51,358 nucleotides of DNA from Pseudomonas sp. TNT3 (GCF_010095445.2 NZ_WFGV02000045.1:1-51358); one strand, 5' to 3'. Shown: positions 16,958 to 25,410, numbered from the stretch's first letter. Program-made: numbers and translations. The notes: generated by a model not told the origin, from the letters alone.

Positions 16958-17809
16958 ATGACTGCTCCGCGCTTGACGCTGCCCTCCCCTGCCAAACTCA
17001 ACCTGATGCTGCACATCCTGGGTCGCCGTGAAGACGGTTATCACGAGCTGCAGACTATTTTTCAATTTCTCGATTACGGCGATGAGATCACCTTCGCCGT
17101 GCGCGACGATGGCGTGATTCGACTGCACACCGAATTCGATGGCGTCCCCCATGACAGCAACCTGATCGTCAGGGCCGCGAAAAAACTTCAGGAGCAATCG
17201 GGTTGCTCGCTTGGCATCGACATCTGGATCGAAAAAATCCTGCCCATGGGTGGCGGCATCGGTGGCGGCAGCTCCAATGCCGCGACGACACTGCTCGGCT
17301 TGAACCATCTCTGGCAATTGGGTTGGGACGAGGATCGGTTGGCTGTACTGGGGCTTACGCTGGGCGCTGATGTCCCGGTTTTCGTGCGCGGTCACGCGGC
17401 TTTTGCCGAAGGCGTGGGCGAGAAACTGACCCCTGTAGACCCCGAAGAACCGTGGTATCTGGTGCTGGTGCCGCAAGTATCTGTAAGTACAGCAGAAATT
17501 TTTTCAGATCCGCTGTTGACACGTAACACTCCTCCCATTAAAGTGCGCCCCGTTCCCAAGGGAAACAGTCGAAATGACTGCTTACCGGTGGTAGCAAGGC
17601 GTTATCCAGATGTACGTAACGCATTGAATTTGTTAGGTAAATTTACCGAAGCAAAACTCACCGGAACTGGAAGTTGTGTGTTTGGGGGCTTCCCAAGCAA
17701 AGCTGAAGCTGATAAAGTCTCGGCCCTTCTTACAGAGACCCTTACAGGGTTTGTAGCGAAAGGAAGCAACGTTTCGATGTTGCATCGCAAGCTTCAAAGT
17801 CTGCTCTAA
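16958..17809 (+). CDS. ispE: 4-diphosphocytidyl-2-C-methyl-D-erythritol kinase
   Basis: 283 residues, the same length as the E. coli enzyme. It phosphorylates CDP-methylerythritol in the MEP isoprenoid pathway. GHMP-kinase motifs are clear: LPSPAKLNLMLHILGRREDG, ATP-binding PMGGGIGGGSSNAATTL and C-terminal LTGTGSCVFGGF. ATG 16958 is chosen; it has GGGG at good spacing and follows the lolB stop, while ATG 16928 lies inside lolB. The last third, from about 17480, is visibly AT-richer with codons such as TTA, GTA and AAA, unlike the rest of the gene, and contains a promoter. Confidence 0.96.
   Translation: MTAPRLTLPSPAKLNLMLHILGRREDGYHELQTIFQFLDYGDEITFAVRDDGVIRLHTEFDGVPHDSNLIVRAAKKLQEQSGCSLGIDIWIEKILPMGGGIGGGSSNAATTLLGLNHLWQLGWDEDRLAVLGLTLGADVPVFVRGHAAFAEGVGEKLTPVDPEEPWYLVLVPQVSVSTAEIFSDPLLTRNTPPIKVRPVPKGNSRNDCLPVVARRYPDVRNALNLLGKFTEAKLTGTGSCVFGGFPSKAEADKVSALLTETLTGFVAKGSNVSMLHRKLQSLL
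17516..17544 (+). promoter_or_regulatory. Strong sigma70-like promoter inside ispE, for tRNA-Gln and prs
   Basis: TTGACA at 17516-17521, exactly 17 bases, then TAAAGT at 17539-17544, followed by GC-rich GCGCCCC at the expected start. It lies in the 3' part of ispE, about 300 bases before tRNA-Gln. The near-consensus match and the local shift in codon use suggest a real promoter constrained within coding sequence. Inferred, not demonstrated. Confidence 0.6.
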
Positions 17810-17845
17810 AGGAATCGAGTACTGGGTACTCGTTGCAACAGATAC

Positions 17846-17920
17846 AGGGGCGTCGCCAAGCGGTAAGGCAGCAGGTTTTGATCCTGCCATGCGTTGGTTC
17901 GAATCCAGCCGCCCCTGCCA
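17846..17920 (+). tRNA. tRNA-Gln (anticodon TTG)
   Basis: 75-base cloverleaf: acceptor AGGGGCG (17846-17852) pairs with CGCCCCT (17910-17916), discriminator G, encoded CCA 17918-17920. The D-arm contains GCCAAGCGGTAAGGC; the anticodon stem GCAGG/CCTGC encloses TTTTGAT with anticodon TTG; the T-arm shows GGTTCGAATCC. It lies between ispE and prs as in other pseudomonads and is probably co-transcribed with prs. Confidence 0.97.
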
Positions 17921-17965
17921 TTTTCTATACTCATCCAGGTTACCCTCAGCCTCTAGGTACTGCGC

Positions 17966-18907
17966 GTGTCCAAGATGATGGTCTTTACGGGGAACGCTAA
18001 CCCCGATCTGGCTCGACGTGTCGTACGTCAGCTGCATATCCCTCTCGGTGACATCTCTGTCGGCAAGTTTTCCGACGGCGAAATTACAGCCGAGATCAAT
18101 GAAAACGTCCGCGGTAAAGATGTTTTCATTATTCAGCCGACTTGCGCTCCGACCAACGATAACCTGATGGAACTGGTAGTGATGGCTGATGCCTTCCGCC
18201 GCTCCTCGGCTACTCGTATCACTGCTGTAATTCCTTACTTTGGTTATGCCCGTCAGGATCGCCGTCCGCGTTCCGCACGTGTGGCTATCAGCGCGAAAGT
18301 CGTCGCTGACATGCTCACCGTAGTCGGCATCGATCGTGTTCTCACGGTTGATTTGCATGCTGACCAAATCCAGGGTTTCTTCGATATTCCGGTAGATAAC
18401 ATCTACGGCTCCCCGGTACTGGTGGATGACATTGAAGATCAGCGCTTCGAAAACCTGATGATTGTATCCCCGGACATTGGTGGCGTCGTGCGTGCACGTG
18501 CCGTTGCCAAATCCCTGGGTGTTGATCTCGGGATCATCGACAAACGCCGTGAGAAAGCCAATCACTCTGAAGTGATGCATATCATCGGTGATGTCGAAGG
18601 GCGTACCTGTATTCTGGTCGATGACATGGTCGATACCGCCGGCACTCTGTGCCACGCGGCCAAGGCCTTGAAAGAGCATGGCGCTGCCAAGGTTTTCGCC
18701 TACTGCACACACCCAGTGCTGTCCGGTCGGGCGATCGAAAACATTGAAAATTCCATGCTGGACGAACTGGTGGTGACCAACACCATCCCGTTGTCCGCTG
18801 CTGCTCAAGCCTGCTCGCGTATCCGTCAACTGGATATCGCGCCGGTAGTTGCCGAAGCGGTCCGCCGCATCAGCAATGAAGAATCGATCAGCGCGATGTT
18901 CCGCTAA
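17966..18907 (+). CDS. prs: Ribose-phosphate pyrophosphokinase
   Basis: 313 residues beginning at GTG 17966. It makes PRPP from ribose-5-phosphate and ATP for purine, pyrimidine, NAD, His and Trp synthesis. Motifs: ATP-site FGYARQDRR, flexible-loop RPRSARVAISAKVV, VDLHADQIQGFF and the PRPP loop VDDMVDTAGTLCHAA. The GTG start reproduces the conserved SKMMVFTGNANPDLA N-terminus. It is followed by a strong terminator before rplY. Confidence 0.97.
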   Translation: MSKMMVFTGNANPDLARRVVRQLHIPLGDISVGKFSDGEITAEINENVRGKDVFIIQPTCAPTNDNLMELVVMADAFRRSSATRITAVIPYFGYARQDRRPRSARVAISAKVVADMLTVVGIDRVLTVDLHADQIQGFFDIPVDNIYGSPVLVDDIEDQRFENLMIVSPDIGGVVRARAVAKSLGVDLGIIDKRREKANHSEVMHIIGDVEGRTCILVDDMVDTAGTLCHAAKALKEHGAAKVFAYCTHPVLSGRAIENIENSMLDELVVTNTIPLSAAAQACSRIRQLDIAPVVAEAVRRISNEESISAMFR

Positions 18908-18945
18908 GGGCCCTGCCCTTCTCGAATGTCTCGTTGACGAAAAGC

Positions 18946-18983
18946 GCCCCGCCCCGGCATTCCTGTCGGGGCGGGGCTTTTTT
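18946..18983 (+). terminator. Rho-independent terminator after prs
   Basis: GCCCCGCCCCG (18946-18956) pairs perfectly with CGGGGCGGGGC (18967-18977), followed by six T (18978-18983). It separates prs from rplY, so rplY should have a promoter of its own or depend on read-through. Confidence 0.9.
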
Positions 18984-19048
18984 GCCCATATCGCCTTTAG
19001 CGCTGGTCGCAAACGCTGGGGCGAATGTGGTTATTTTGGAGATACAAC

Positions 19049-19651
19049 ATGAACGATTTTACTCTGAATGCTGAAGTGCGTTCCGACCTGGGGAAAGGTG
19101 CGAGCCGCCGCCTGCGTCGTCTCGCAAGCCTGGTACCTGCTGTAGTTTACGGTGGCGAAAAAGCCCCTGAATCCATCAGCATGCTGGCTAAAGAAGTTGC
19201 CAAACTGCTCGAAAACGAAGCGGCTTACAGCCACATCATCGAGCTGAACGTTGGCGGCACCAAGCAAAACGTAATCATCAAAGCTCTGCAGCGTCACCCG
19301 GCCAAAGGCCACGTGTTGCATGCTGACTTCGTACGCGTTGTAGCTGGCCAGAAACTGACCGCTATCGTGCCTGTACACTTTGTTGGTGAAGAAGCTCCGA
19401 TCAAGAAAGGCGGCGAAGTTTCGCACGTTGTTTCGGAAATCGAAGTGACCTGCCTGCCAAAAGACCTGCCTGAATTCATCGAAGTCGATCTGGCTGACGC
19501 CGAAATCGGTTCGATCATTCACCTGTCTGACCTCAAAGCCCCTAAAGGCGTTGAGTTTGTTGCTCTGGCACACGGTGATGACAAGGCAGTTGCCAACGTT
19601 CACGCCCCACGTGTTGCTCCAGAAGCTACTGAAGAAGGCGAAGCAGAGTAA
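19049..19651 (+). CDS. rplY: 50S ribosomal protein L25 (Ctc form)
   Basis: 200 residues from ATG 19049. The N-terminal L25 domain binds 5S rRNA (FTLNAEVRSDLGKGASRRLR, VPAVVYGG), followed by the C-terminal TL5/Ctc beta domain (KKGGEVSHVVSEIEVTCLPK) and an acidic tail ending EATEEGEAE. The long, two-domain form is the one called general stress protein Ctc. Codon use is strongly biased, as expected for ribosomal protein genes. It precedes pth, also a conserved order. Confidence 0.96.
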   Translation: MNDFTLNAEVRSDLGKGASRRLRRLASLVPAVVYGGEKAPESISMLAKEVAKLLENEAAYSHIIELNVGGTKQNVIIKALQRHPAKGHVLHADFVRVVAGQKLTAIVPVHFVGEEAPIKKGGEVSHVVSEIEVTCLPKDLPEFIEVDLADAEIGSIIHLSDLKAPKGVEFVALAHGDDKAVANVHAPRVAPEATEEGEAE

Positions 19652-19734
19652 TTTCACTCTGTTCGCCGGAGTGACCGGTAACATCGCGGACTAGTACGTA
19701 GCGAGAAAGCGGGCGAGAACGCGGAGTTTACATA

Positions 19735-19821
19735 ATGGTAAATGAGCACTTGTCGTCCACTTTCGCCGCACATGCTTGCGGCGATGTTAACCACCACTCC
19801 AAGGAAGGGCCCCTATCGTGA
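19735..19821 (+). CDS. Candidate 28-codon leader peptide overlapping pth
   Basis: A short frame, ATG 19735 to TGA 19821, encodes MVNEHLSSTFAAHACGDVNH... (28 residues). It has GGAG at 19723-19726, eight bases before its ATG, and its TGA overlaps the GTG start of pth (TCGTGA), the same overlap used by coupled genes elsewhere in this window. Translation could therefore feed ribosomes into pth. No homology is recognised; it may be chance. Confidence 0.35.
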   Translation: MVNEHLSSTFAAHACGDVNHHSKEGPLS

Positions 19822-20402
19822 CTGCCATCAAACTGATCGTTGGCCTGGGAAATCCAGGCGCTGAATACGAACAGACCCGGCATAACGCAGGGGCCCTTTT
19901 TGTTGAGCGCATCGCGAACGCACAGGGCGTAAATCTTGTGGCGGATCGCAAATATTTCGGCCTGACCGGACGCTATTCGCATCAGGGTCAGGATGTTCGC
20001 CTGCTGATTCCCACCACCTACATGAACCGCAGCGGCCAGGCCGTCGCGGCACTCGCTGGATTCTTCCGCATCAAGCCTGAAGAAATCCTGGTGGCGCATG
20101 ACGAACTGGATCTGCCACCGGGCGTTGCCAAGCTCAAACAGGGCGGCGGCCACGGCGGTCACAACGGGTTGCGCGACATCATTGCGCAACTGGGCAATCA
20201 GAATACCTTTTACCGCTTGCGGCTTGGCATTGGCCACCCGGGCGTTGCCAGTATGGTTTCAAATTTCGTCCTGGGTCGTGCGCCACGCGCCGAACAGGAA
20301 AAACTCGATGCCAGCATCGACTTTGCCCTCGGCGTGCTGCCGGATATCCTCGCCGGTGAATGGAACCGCGCGATGAAAAACCTGCACAGCCAAAAGGCCT
20401 GA
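19818..20402 (+). CDS. pth: Peptidyl-tRNA hydrolase
   Basis: 194 residues from GTG 19818, with AAGGAAGGG upstream. It recycles tRNA from prematurely released peptidyl-tRNA. Motifs: VGLGNPGAEYEQTRHNAGAL with the catalytic His, IPTTYMNRSGQAV with Asn, AHDELDLPPG with Asp, and GGGHGGHNGLRDI. It sits between rplY and ychF, the usual gamma-proteobacterial neighbourhood. Confidence 0.96.
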   Translation: MTAIKLIVGLGNPGAEYEQTRHNAGALFVERIANAQGVNLVADRKYFGLTGRYSHQGQDVRLLIPTTYMNRSGQAVAALAGFFRIKPEEILVAHDELDLPPGVAKLKQGGGHGGHNGLRDIIAQLGNQNTFYRLRLGIGHPGVASMVSNFVLGRAPRAEQEKLDASIDFALGVLPDILAGEWNRAMKNLHSQKA

Positions 20403-20424
20403 CTCTTATCCGAGGGGAAACACC

Positions 20425-21525
20425 ATGGGATTCAATTGCGGCATCGTCGGCCTGCCTAACGTCGGCAAGTCCACCCTGTTCAACGCCCTGACCAAATCCG
20501 GGATCGCGGCCGAGAACTTCCCCTTCTGCACCATCGAGCCGAACACCGGCATCGTGCCGATGCCGGATGCACGACTGGAAGCCCTGGCTGCCATCGTCAA
20601 TCCAAAGCGCATCCTGCCGACTACCATGGAGTTCGTCGACATCGCAGGCCTGGTTGCCGGCGCCTCGAAAGGTGAAGGCCTGGGTAACAAGTTCCTCGCC
20701 AACATCCGCGAGACCGATGCCATCGCTCACGTGGTCCGCTGCTTCGAAGACGAGAACGTGATCCACGTCTCCAACAGCGTCGACCCGAAACGCGACATCG
20801 AAATCATCGACCTGGAACTGATCTTCGCCGACCTCGACAGCTGCGAGAAGCAACTGCAGAAAGTCGCGCGCAACGCCAAGGGTGGTGACAAGGACGCGGT
20901 AGTTCAGAAAGGCCTGTTGGAGCAATTGATCGCTCACTTCACGCTCGGCAAGCCAGCGCGCACGCTGATGAAGAACATGGGTGCCGACGACAAAGCGGTA
21001 ATTCGTGGTTTCCACCTGCTGACCACCAAGCCGGTCATGTACATCGCCAACGTCGCTGAAGACGGTTTCGAGAACAACCCGCTGCTGGACATCGTCAAGG
21101 CCATCGCTGAAGAAGAAGGCGCCATGGTGGTTCCGGTCTGCAACAAGATCGAAGCTGAAATTGCCGAGCTGGAAGACGGCGAAGAGAAAGACATGTTCCT
21201 CGAAGCCCTGGGCCTTGAAGAGCCAGGCTTGAATCGCGTCATTCGCGCCGGTTACGAAATGCTGCACCTGCAGACTTATTTCACTGCCGGTGTAGAAGAA
21301 GTGCGCGCCTGGACTGTCCGCGTCGGTGCTACTGCGCCACAAGCTGCAGGCGTAATCCACACCGACTTCGAAAAAGGCTTCATCCGCGCCGAAGTCATCG
21401 CCTATGACGACTTCATTCAGTACAAGGGCGAAGCCGGCGCCAAAGAAGCGGGCAAATGGCGTCTGGAAGGCAAGGATTACATCGTTAAAGACGGTGACGT
21501 GATGCACTTCCGCTTCAACGTCTGA
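20425..21525 (+). CDS. ychF: Redox-regulated ATPase YchF (Obg family)
   Basis: 366 residues. The P-loop GLPNVGKSTLFNALTKSG is at the N-terminus, DIAGLVAGASKGEGLGNKF forms the switch II region, and a C-terminal TGS domain includes YFTAGVEEVRAWTVRVG and MHFRFNV. Unlike other Obg proteins, YchF prefers ATP; it binds ribosomes and dampens the oxidative-stress response in E. coli. It follows pth by 22 bases, with SD GAGGGG, and is closed by a bidirectional terminator. Confidence 0.96.
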   Translation: MGFNCGIVGLPNVGKSTLFNALTKSGIAAENFPFCTIEPNTGIVPMPDARLEALAAIVNPKRILPTTMEFVDIAGLVAGASKGEGLGNKFLANIRETDAIAHVVRCFEDENVIHVSNSVDPKRDIEIIDLELIFADLDSCEKQLQKVARNAKGGDKDAVVQKGLLEQLIAHFTLGKPARTLMKNMGADDKAVIRGFHLLTTKPVMYIANVAEDGFENNPLLDIVKAIAEEEGAMVVPVCNKIEAEIAELEDGEEKDMFLEALGLEEPGLNRVIRAGYEMLHLQTYFTAGVEEVRAWTVRVGATAPQAAGVIHTDFEKGFIRAEVIAYDDFIQYKGEAGAKEAGKWRLEGKDYIVKDGDVMHFRFNV

Positions 21526-21558
21526 GTTTGTTCGGGATGTAGCACCCGCCCAATAAAA

Positions 21559-21584
21559 AGCCGCGCTTGATACGCGGCTTTTTT
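21559..21584. terminator. Terminator shared by ychF and the converging MFS gene
   Basis: AGCCGCG (21559-21565) pairs with CGCGGCT (21573-21579), with T-run 21578-21584 on the plus side and an A-run from 21555 before the stem that supplies U residues for the opposite strand. Confidence 0.85.
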
Positions 21585-21609
21585 GTGCCCGTGATTCGGG
21601 TAGGAGTGT

Positions 21610-22827
21610 TCAGGCCTTTTTGGTTCTCGGCAGGAAGATTGCCAGCACACCAAACAACGGCAGGAACGAGCACAGGAAGTACACGTACTCGATGCCGTGT
21701 ATGTCCGCCAAATGCCCCAGCAGCGCCGCACCAATCCCGCCAAAGCCGAACATCAGCCCGAAGAACACACCGGCGATCATTCCGACATTGCCAGGTACCA
21801 GCTCCTGCGCATACACGACGATGGCCGAGAATGCCGATGCCAGGATGAAACCGATCACCACACTCAGGATGCTGGTCCAGAACAGATCGACGTGAGGCAG
21901 CAGCAAGGTAAACGGCGCGACGCCAAGGATCGAAAACCAGATCACCGCTTTACGCCCGATCTTGTCGCCAATTGGCCCGCCAAAGAACGTCCCCGCCGCC
22001 ACCGCGCCCAGAAACAGGAACAAATGCAGCTGCGAACTGGCCACCGAGAGATCGAATTTCTCGATCAGGTAAAAGGTGAAGTAACTGGTAAGACTGGACA
22101 TGTAGAAGTACTTGGAAAACACCAGCAGCCCGAGGACCACCAGCGCGCTGGTGACTCTTCCCTTCGACAAACCATGGGTGGCTGCCTGACCCTGTTTGAG
22201 CTTGAACAGGCTCAAGTGGTTCGCGTACCAACGGCTGATCCGATAGAGCACGAACAGCGCAAACACCGCGAACAGTCCGAACCAGGCGACGTAGCCCTGA
22301 CCGAACGGAATGATGATCGCCGCAGCCAGCAAAGGACCGAAGGCCGAGCCCGCATTACCGCCCACCTGGAAAGTCGATTGTGCCAACCCGAAACGCCCGC
22401 CAGAGGCCAGGCGCGCAACGCGAGAAGCTTCCGGGTGAAAGGTCGAAGAACCGATACCAATCAGCCCCGCCGCCAGCAGAATCATCGGAAAGCTGCCGAC
22501 CACGGACATCATCAGGATGCCAATCAACGTGCACACGGTCCCGGCCGGCAGTAGCCAGGGTTTTGGATGGCGATCAGTGTGATATCCGACCCACGGTTGC
22601 AGCAGCGAGGCGGTCAGCTGAAAAGTCAGGGTAATCAGTCCGACTTGCGTAAAGGTCAAACCGTAGTTGGCTTTGAGCATCGGATAGATCGACGGTAGAA
22701 CCGACTGAATCAGGTCGTTGATCAAGTGCGCCAGCGCCACCGCGCCGATGATACGCATGACCAATGGGCTGCTTTGCGGGGTCGCTGATGCCGGCGAGGT
22801 GCCGGTCTGGGCATTGCTGATAGCCAT
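21610..22827 (-). CDS. fsr: MFS exporter, fosmidomycin resistance (Fsr) type
   Basis: 405 residues from ATG 22827, nearly identical in length to E. coli Fsr (406). About twelve hydrophobic segments. Signature stretches include ALAHLINDLIQSVLPSIYP, GSSTFHPEASRVARLASGGR and GGPIGDKIGRKAVIW. Fsr exports fosmidomycin, an inhibitor of the MEP isoprenoid pathway, though the natural substrate is unknown. It is divergent from the chemoreceptor gene. An upstream in-frame start gives extra sequence with no family match. Confidence 0.88.
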   Translation of the reverse strand: MAISNAQTGTSPASATPQSSPLVMRIIGAVALAHLINDLIQSVLPSIYPMLKANYGLTFTQVGLITLTFQLTASLLQPWVGYHTDRHPKPWLLPAGTVCTLIGILMMSVVGSFPMILLAAGLIGIGSSTFHPEASRVARLASGGRFGLAQSTFQVGGNAGSAFGPLLAAAIIIPFGQGYVAWFGLFAVFALFVLYRISRWYANHLSLFKLKQGQAATHGLSKGRVTSALVVLGLLVFSKYFYMSSLTSYFTFYLIEKFDLSVASSQLHLFLFLGAVAAGTFFGGPIGDKIGRKAVIWFSILGVAPFTLLLPHVDLFWTSILSVVIGFILASAFSAIVVYAQELVPGNVGMIAGVFFGLMFGFGGIGAALLGHLADIHGIEYVYFLCSFLPLFGVLAIFLPRTKKA

Positions 22828-23078
22828 AAGGGTTTCCGTACTACAAATGGGTGCAAACAGGCAGGTGCGCCAATGTGCCATTTTTCAGTGCGTCCGCGCC
22901 ATCCCCTTAGCCTGCTAACGACCTTAAATAGAAAGTAATAGCGCATCGCCATGGTCTGAATCTTGCGTTAACCAACCCCATCAACGCGGCCTCTTACAAA
23001 GGGGACCGAGAATGGGAAGTTTCGCTACAGAGTCGGCCTACAGAGCTGGCGAGGGTGGACTTTCGAGGCCTTTAAAAG

Positions 23079-23149
23079 GGGCACAAGTCGCGACCCCAGC
23101 GGTCTCGACGCACGCCAATAGTGCGTGGTGCCCAGGGGAGTCTTGGGGC
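23079..23149 (+). promoter_or_regulatory. Structured mRNA leader with alternative folds before the chemoreceptor gene
   Basis: By eye, GGGCAC (23079-23084) can pair with GTGCCC (23128-23133), closing a junction of two hairpins: GTCG-GACC with GGTC-CGAC (23087-23109, one 1x1 mismatch, loop CCAGC) and GCAC/GTGC (23110-23124). Alternatively CCCAGG (23131-23136) pairs with CTTGGG (23142-23147), burying the SD AGGGGAG (23134-23140) of ATG 23150. The two folds exclude each other, as in riboswitches or RNA thermosensors. It does not match the c-di-GMP-I consensus I know. Confidence 0.4.
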
Positions 23150-25207
23150 ATGCAGGCATTTTTATCACCGGGGATCGGTTTGCTGGGGCGGTTTGGCTTC
23201 GCACGCAAATTTCAGCTGTTGTTTTTGCTGTTTATTTTGCCCCTGGCGGGCAGCCTATGGATGATCGGGCTGGATTATCGCGACAAGTTGAGCCTGATTT
23301 CTGGTGAACGCGCCGGGGTTCGTCAATTGCTCGCGCTGGATACGCTGGACAATCTGCTGGCCGCCCAACGCGATCGCGCAGCCCGTTGGCGCGCCACGGA
23401 AACCAATCGCCAGCCGACCCCGGCGACGCTCGCTGCCGTGGCCGGGTTTGACGCGGCTCAACCGGCAGTCAGCCAAGCGGCCTCGGAGTTGGGGAGCGCG
23501 CTGAAGGCCGAAGGTGCCAAGGACGAGACCCAAGCCCGGTATCAAGCGCTGCAAGCCGCACTTAACGGCCTGGACTCGAAAAGCCTGAGCAGCGTCGGCT
23601 GGTGGCCGGACGGTTATGACCGCTTCACCAACGCCCTGAGCGCCTTGCAGGCTCTGCGCGAACAGATCGCCATGGACACCCGCCTGACGCTCGCTCCCTG
23701 GCTGGAAACCTATCTGCTCACGCAGATCTCCACCCAGCATGCACCGGACCTGATCGAACGGATCGGTCGCCTTGCCAGCGTCGGCCAGGCGTCAGTGGTC
23801 TCCGGGCAGTTCACCCTGCAAAGCCGTCTGCAACTGCGCGACTTGCGCAGCCGCATCGGCGACGCCCGTGAGCAGTTGGTCAAGACCGCAAGCCTGCTGG
23901 AGGCGCGCCTGCCCAATGCCCTGCAGGACTGGGCGGGGCAATACCATGACAGCCTCAAGCATCTGGATACCACGTTGAAGGTGCTCGATGACGGCGTGTT
24001 CGGTGGCAGCATCACCCTCAAGCCGGAAGACTTCGAGCGCAACCTGGATGCCTTGCTTGCCGATCTCGCCGCGCTGCGCCAACAGTCACTGGTGTCGCTG
24101 GATCAACGGCTGGACGACTACCATGGCTCGGCGATTCGCCAGTTCATCGTGGTGGCTACGATCCTCGGCTGCTTGCTGTTGGCAGCGCTGTATCTGTTCG
24201 TCTGCCTGCAGGCCTCGATCAGTCGAAGCACCAGCGGTATCACCCTGTTGGCCGAAGCCCTGCGTGATGGCAACTTGAGCCTGCAGGTGCCGGTGCAAGG
24301 TCGCGACGAACTGGCGGCTATCAGTACCGCGCTCAACGTCGCGGTGGTGCAGTTGCGCAACAGCCTGTTGGGGGTCGATCACGAAACCTTGCAACTGGGC
24401 AACGCAGTGCGAATGCTTAATCAACACTCCAGGGGAGCCTTGGGCGAAGTCGAGGCGCAACAGCTGCAAATCAGCCAGATCGCTGCCGCCGCTACGCAAC
24501 TGGCCGCCACCTCGCAAGGCGTCGCCCAGAGTTGCGAGCAGGCGTCCGGCAGCGCCCAGCACACGCAGCGCATTGCCGCCGACAGCAGCCGGGACAGCCA
24601 ACGCACCACGGCGAGCATCCAGCAACTCAATCAGCGCTTGAGCGACACTGCCGCAGCCCTCGGTCGGGTCAGCGAGCAAGGGCAGCAGATCCAACTGGTG
24701 GTGGACACCATTCGCGGCGTCGCCGAACAGACCAATCTGCTGGCACTCAACGCCGCCATCGAAGCAGCGCGTGCCGGTGACCAGGGGCGCGGTTTTGCAG
24801 TCGTAGCCGATGAGGTGCGCAGCCTGTCAAAACGCACCCAGTCATCAACCGCGCAGATCGCCAACACGGTCGACAGCCTGCGCAACACGGTGAATGAAGC
24901 GGTGAGTCTGATGGAAGCGGCGTGCAGCCAGGCCCAGAGTGATGCGCAATCGGTCACCGGTCTGGGCGAACGTCTTGGAGAAATAGCCCACGCCGTCCAG
25001 GGCGTAACCGACACACTGGCGCAAATCGCAACCGCAGTGGAAGAACAGGCCAGCACCGCCGATGAAGTCAGCGGCAACATTCAGCAGGTTGATCAGGCGG
25101 CAGTCAGGTTGCTTGAGGGCGCACGAGCCGTGAACCTCGCGGCGGACACCTTGAGTCAAGGCAGCAAGGCATTGAGTGCCAATACGGGGAGATTTCAGCT
25201 CGGTTGA
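23150..25207 (+). CDS. Methyl-accepting chemotaxis protein, transmembrane
   Basis: 685 residues. TM1 is near residues 18-40 (FQLLFLLFILPLAGSLWMIG), followed by a long predominantly helical periplasmic sensor of about 300 residues. TM2 is FIVVATILGCLLLAALYLFV, then a HAMP-like segment and a cytoplasmic signalling coiled coil with the hairpin tip VAEQTNLLALNAAIEAARAG. Ligand unknown. ATG 23150 is preferred because membrane-protein sequence starts there and AGGGGAG precedes it. An alternative ATG at 23012, with AAAGGGGA, would add 46 residues of unlikely protein sequence that coincides with the structured leader. Confidence 0.9.
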   Translation: MQAFLSPGIGLLGRFGFARKFQLLFLLFILPLAGSLWMIGLDYRDKLSLISGERAGVRQLLALDTLDNLLAAQRDRAARWRATETNRQPTPATLAAVAGFDAAQPAVSQAASELGSALKAEGAKDETQARYQALQAALNGLDSKSLSSVGWWPDGYDRFTNALSALQALREQIAMDTRLTLAPWLETYLLTQISTQHAPDLIERIGRLASVGQASVVSGQFTLQSRLQLRDLRSRIGDAREQLVKTASLLEARLPNALQDWAGQYHDSLKHLDTTLKVLDDGVFGGSITLKPEDFERNLDALLADLAALRQQSLVSLDQRLDDYHGSAIRQFIVVATILGCLLLAALYLFVCLQASISRSTSGITLLAEALRDGNLSLQVPVQGRDELAAISTALNVAVVQLRNSLLGVDHETLQLGNAVRMLNQHSRGALGEVEAQQLQISQIAAAATQLAATSQGVAQSCEQASGSAQHTQRIAADSSRDSQRTTASIQQLNQRLSDTAAALGRVSEQGQQIQLVVDTIRGVAEQTNLLALNAAIEAARAGDQGRGFAVVADEVRSLSKRTQSSTAQIANTVDSLRNTVNEAVSLMEAACSQAQSDAQSVTGLGERLGEIAHAVQGVTDTLAQIATAVEEQASTADEVSGNIQQVDQAAVRLLEGARAVNLAADTLSQGSKALSANTGRFQLG

Positions 25208-25283
25208 TGCCCTCCCCCGGTCCGATTTTACGGGCCAGGAGGATAAGCGGTTGAAAGCGTAGAGAAATATTTTGTATTTACGC

Positions 25284-25312
25284 TTGACGCATCCCCATTA
25301 CCGGTGAATAAT
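25284..25312 (+). promoter_or_regulatory. Promoter of tRNA-Met
   Basis: TTGACG (25284-25289), 17-base spacer, AATAAT (25307-25312), then a GC-rich GCGCGCC discriminator typical of stringently controlled stable-RNA promoters. The tRNA begins 12 bases after the -10. Confidence 0.75.
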
Positions 25313-25323
25313 GCGCGCCACTT

Positions 25324-25400
25324 GGCTACATAGCTCAGTTGGTTAGAGCATAGCATTCATAATGCTGGGGTCCGGGGTTCAAGTCCCTGTGTAGCCACCA
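25324..25400 (+). tRNA. tRNA-Met, elongator (anticodon CAT)
   Basis: 77 bases. Acceptor GGCTACA pairs with TGTAGCC; D-arm AGCTCAGTTGGTTAGAGCA; anticodon loop TTCATAA with CAT; T-arm GGTTCAAGTCC; encoded CCA at 25398-25400. It closely resembles E. coli elongator metT. A paired first acceptor position argues against an initiator tRNA. Single-gene unit with its own promoter and terminator. Confidence 0.96.
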
Positions 25401-25410
25401 AGTACTAAAA

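Noticed and set aside
23012..23149. N-terminal extension of the chemoreceptor from ATG 23012
   Set aside because: It has a reasonable SD, but the encoded 46 residues do not resemble protein sequence of the family, and the region folds into GC-rich hairpins; kept as an alternative only.
23079..23149. c-di-GMP-I (GEMM) riboswitch before the chemoreceptor
   Set aside because: The conserved CAAACC, GNRA loop and GGACGCAAAGCC elements are not present.
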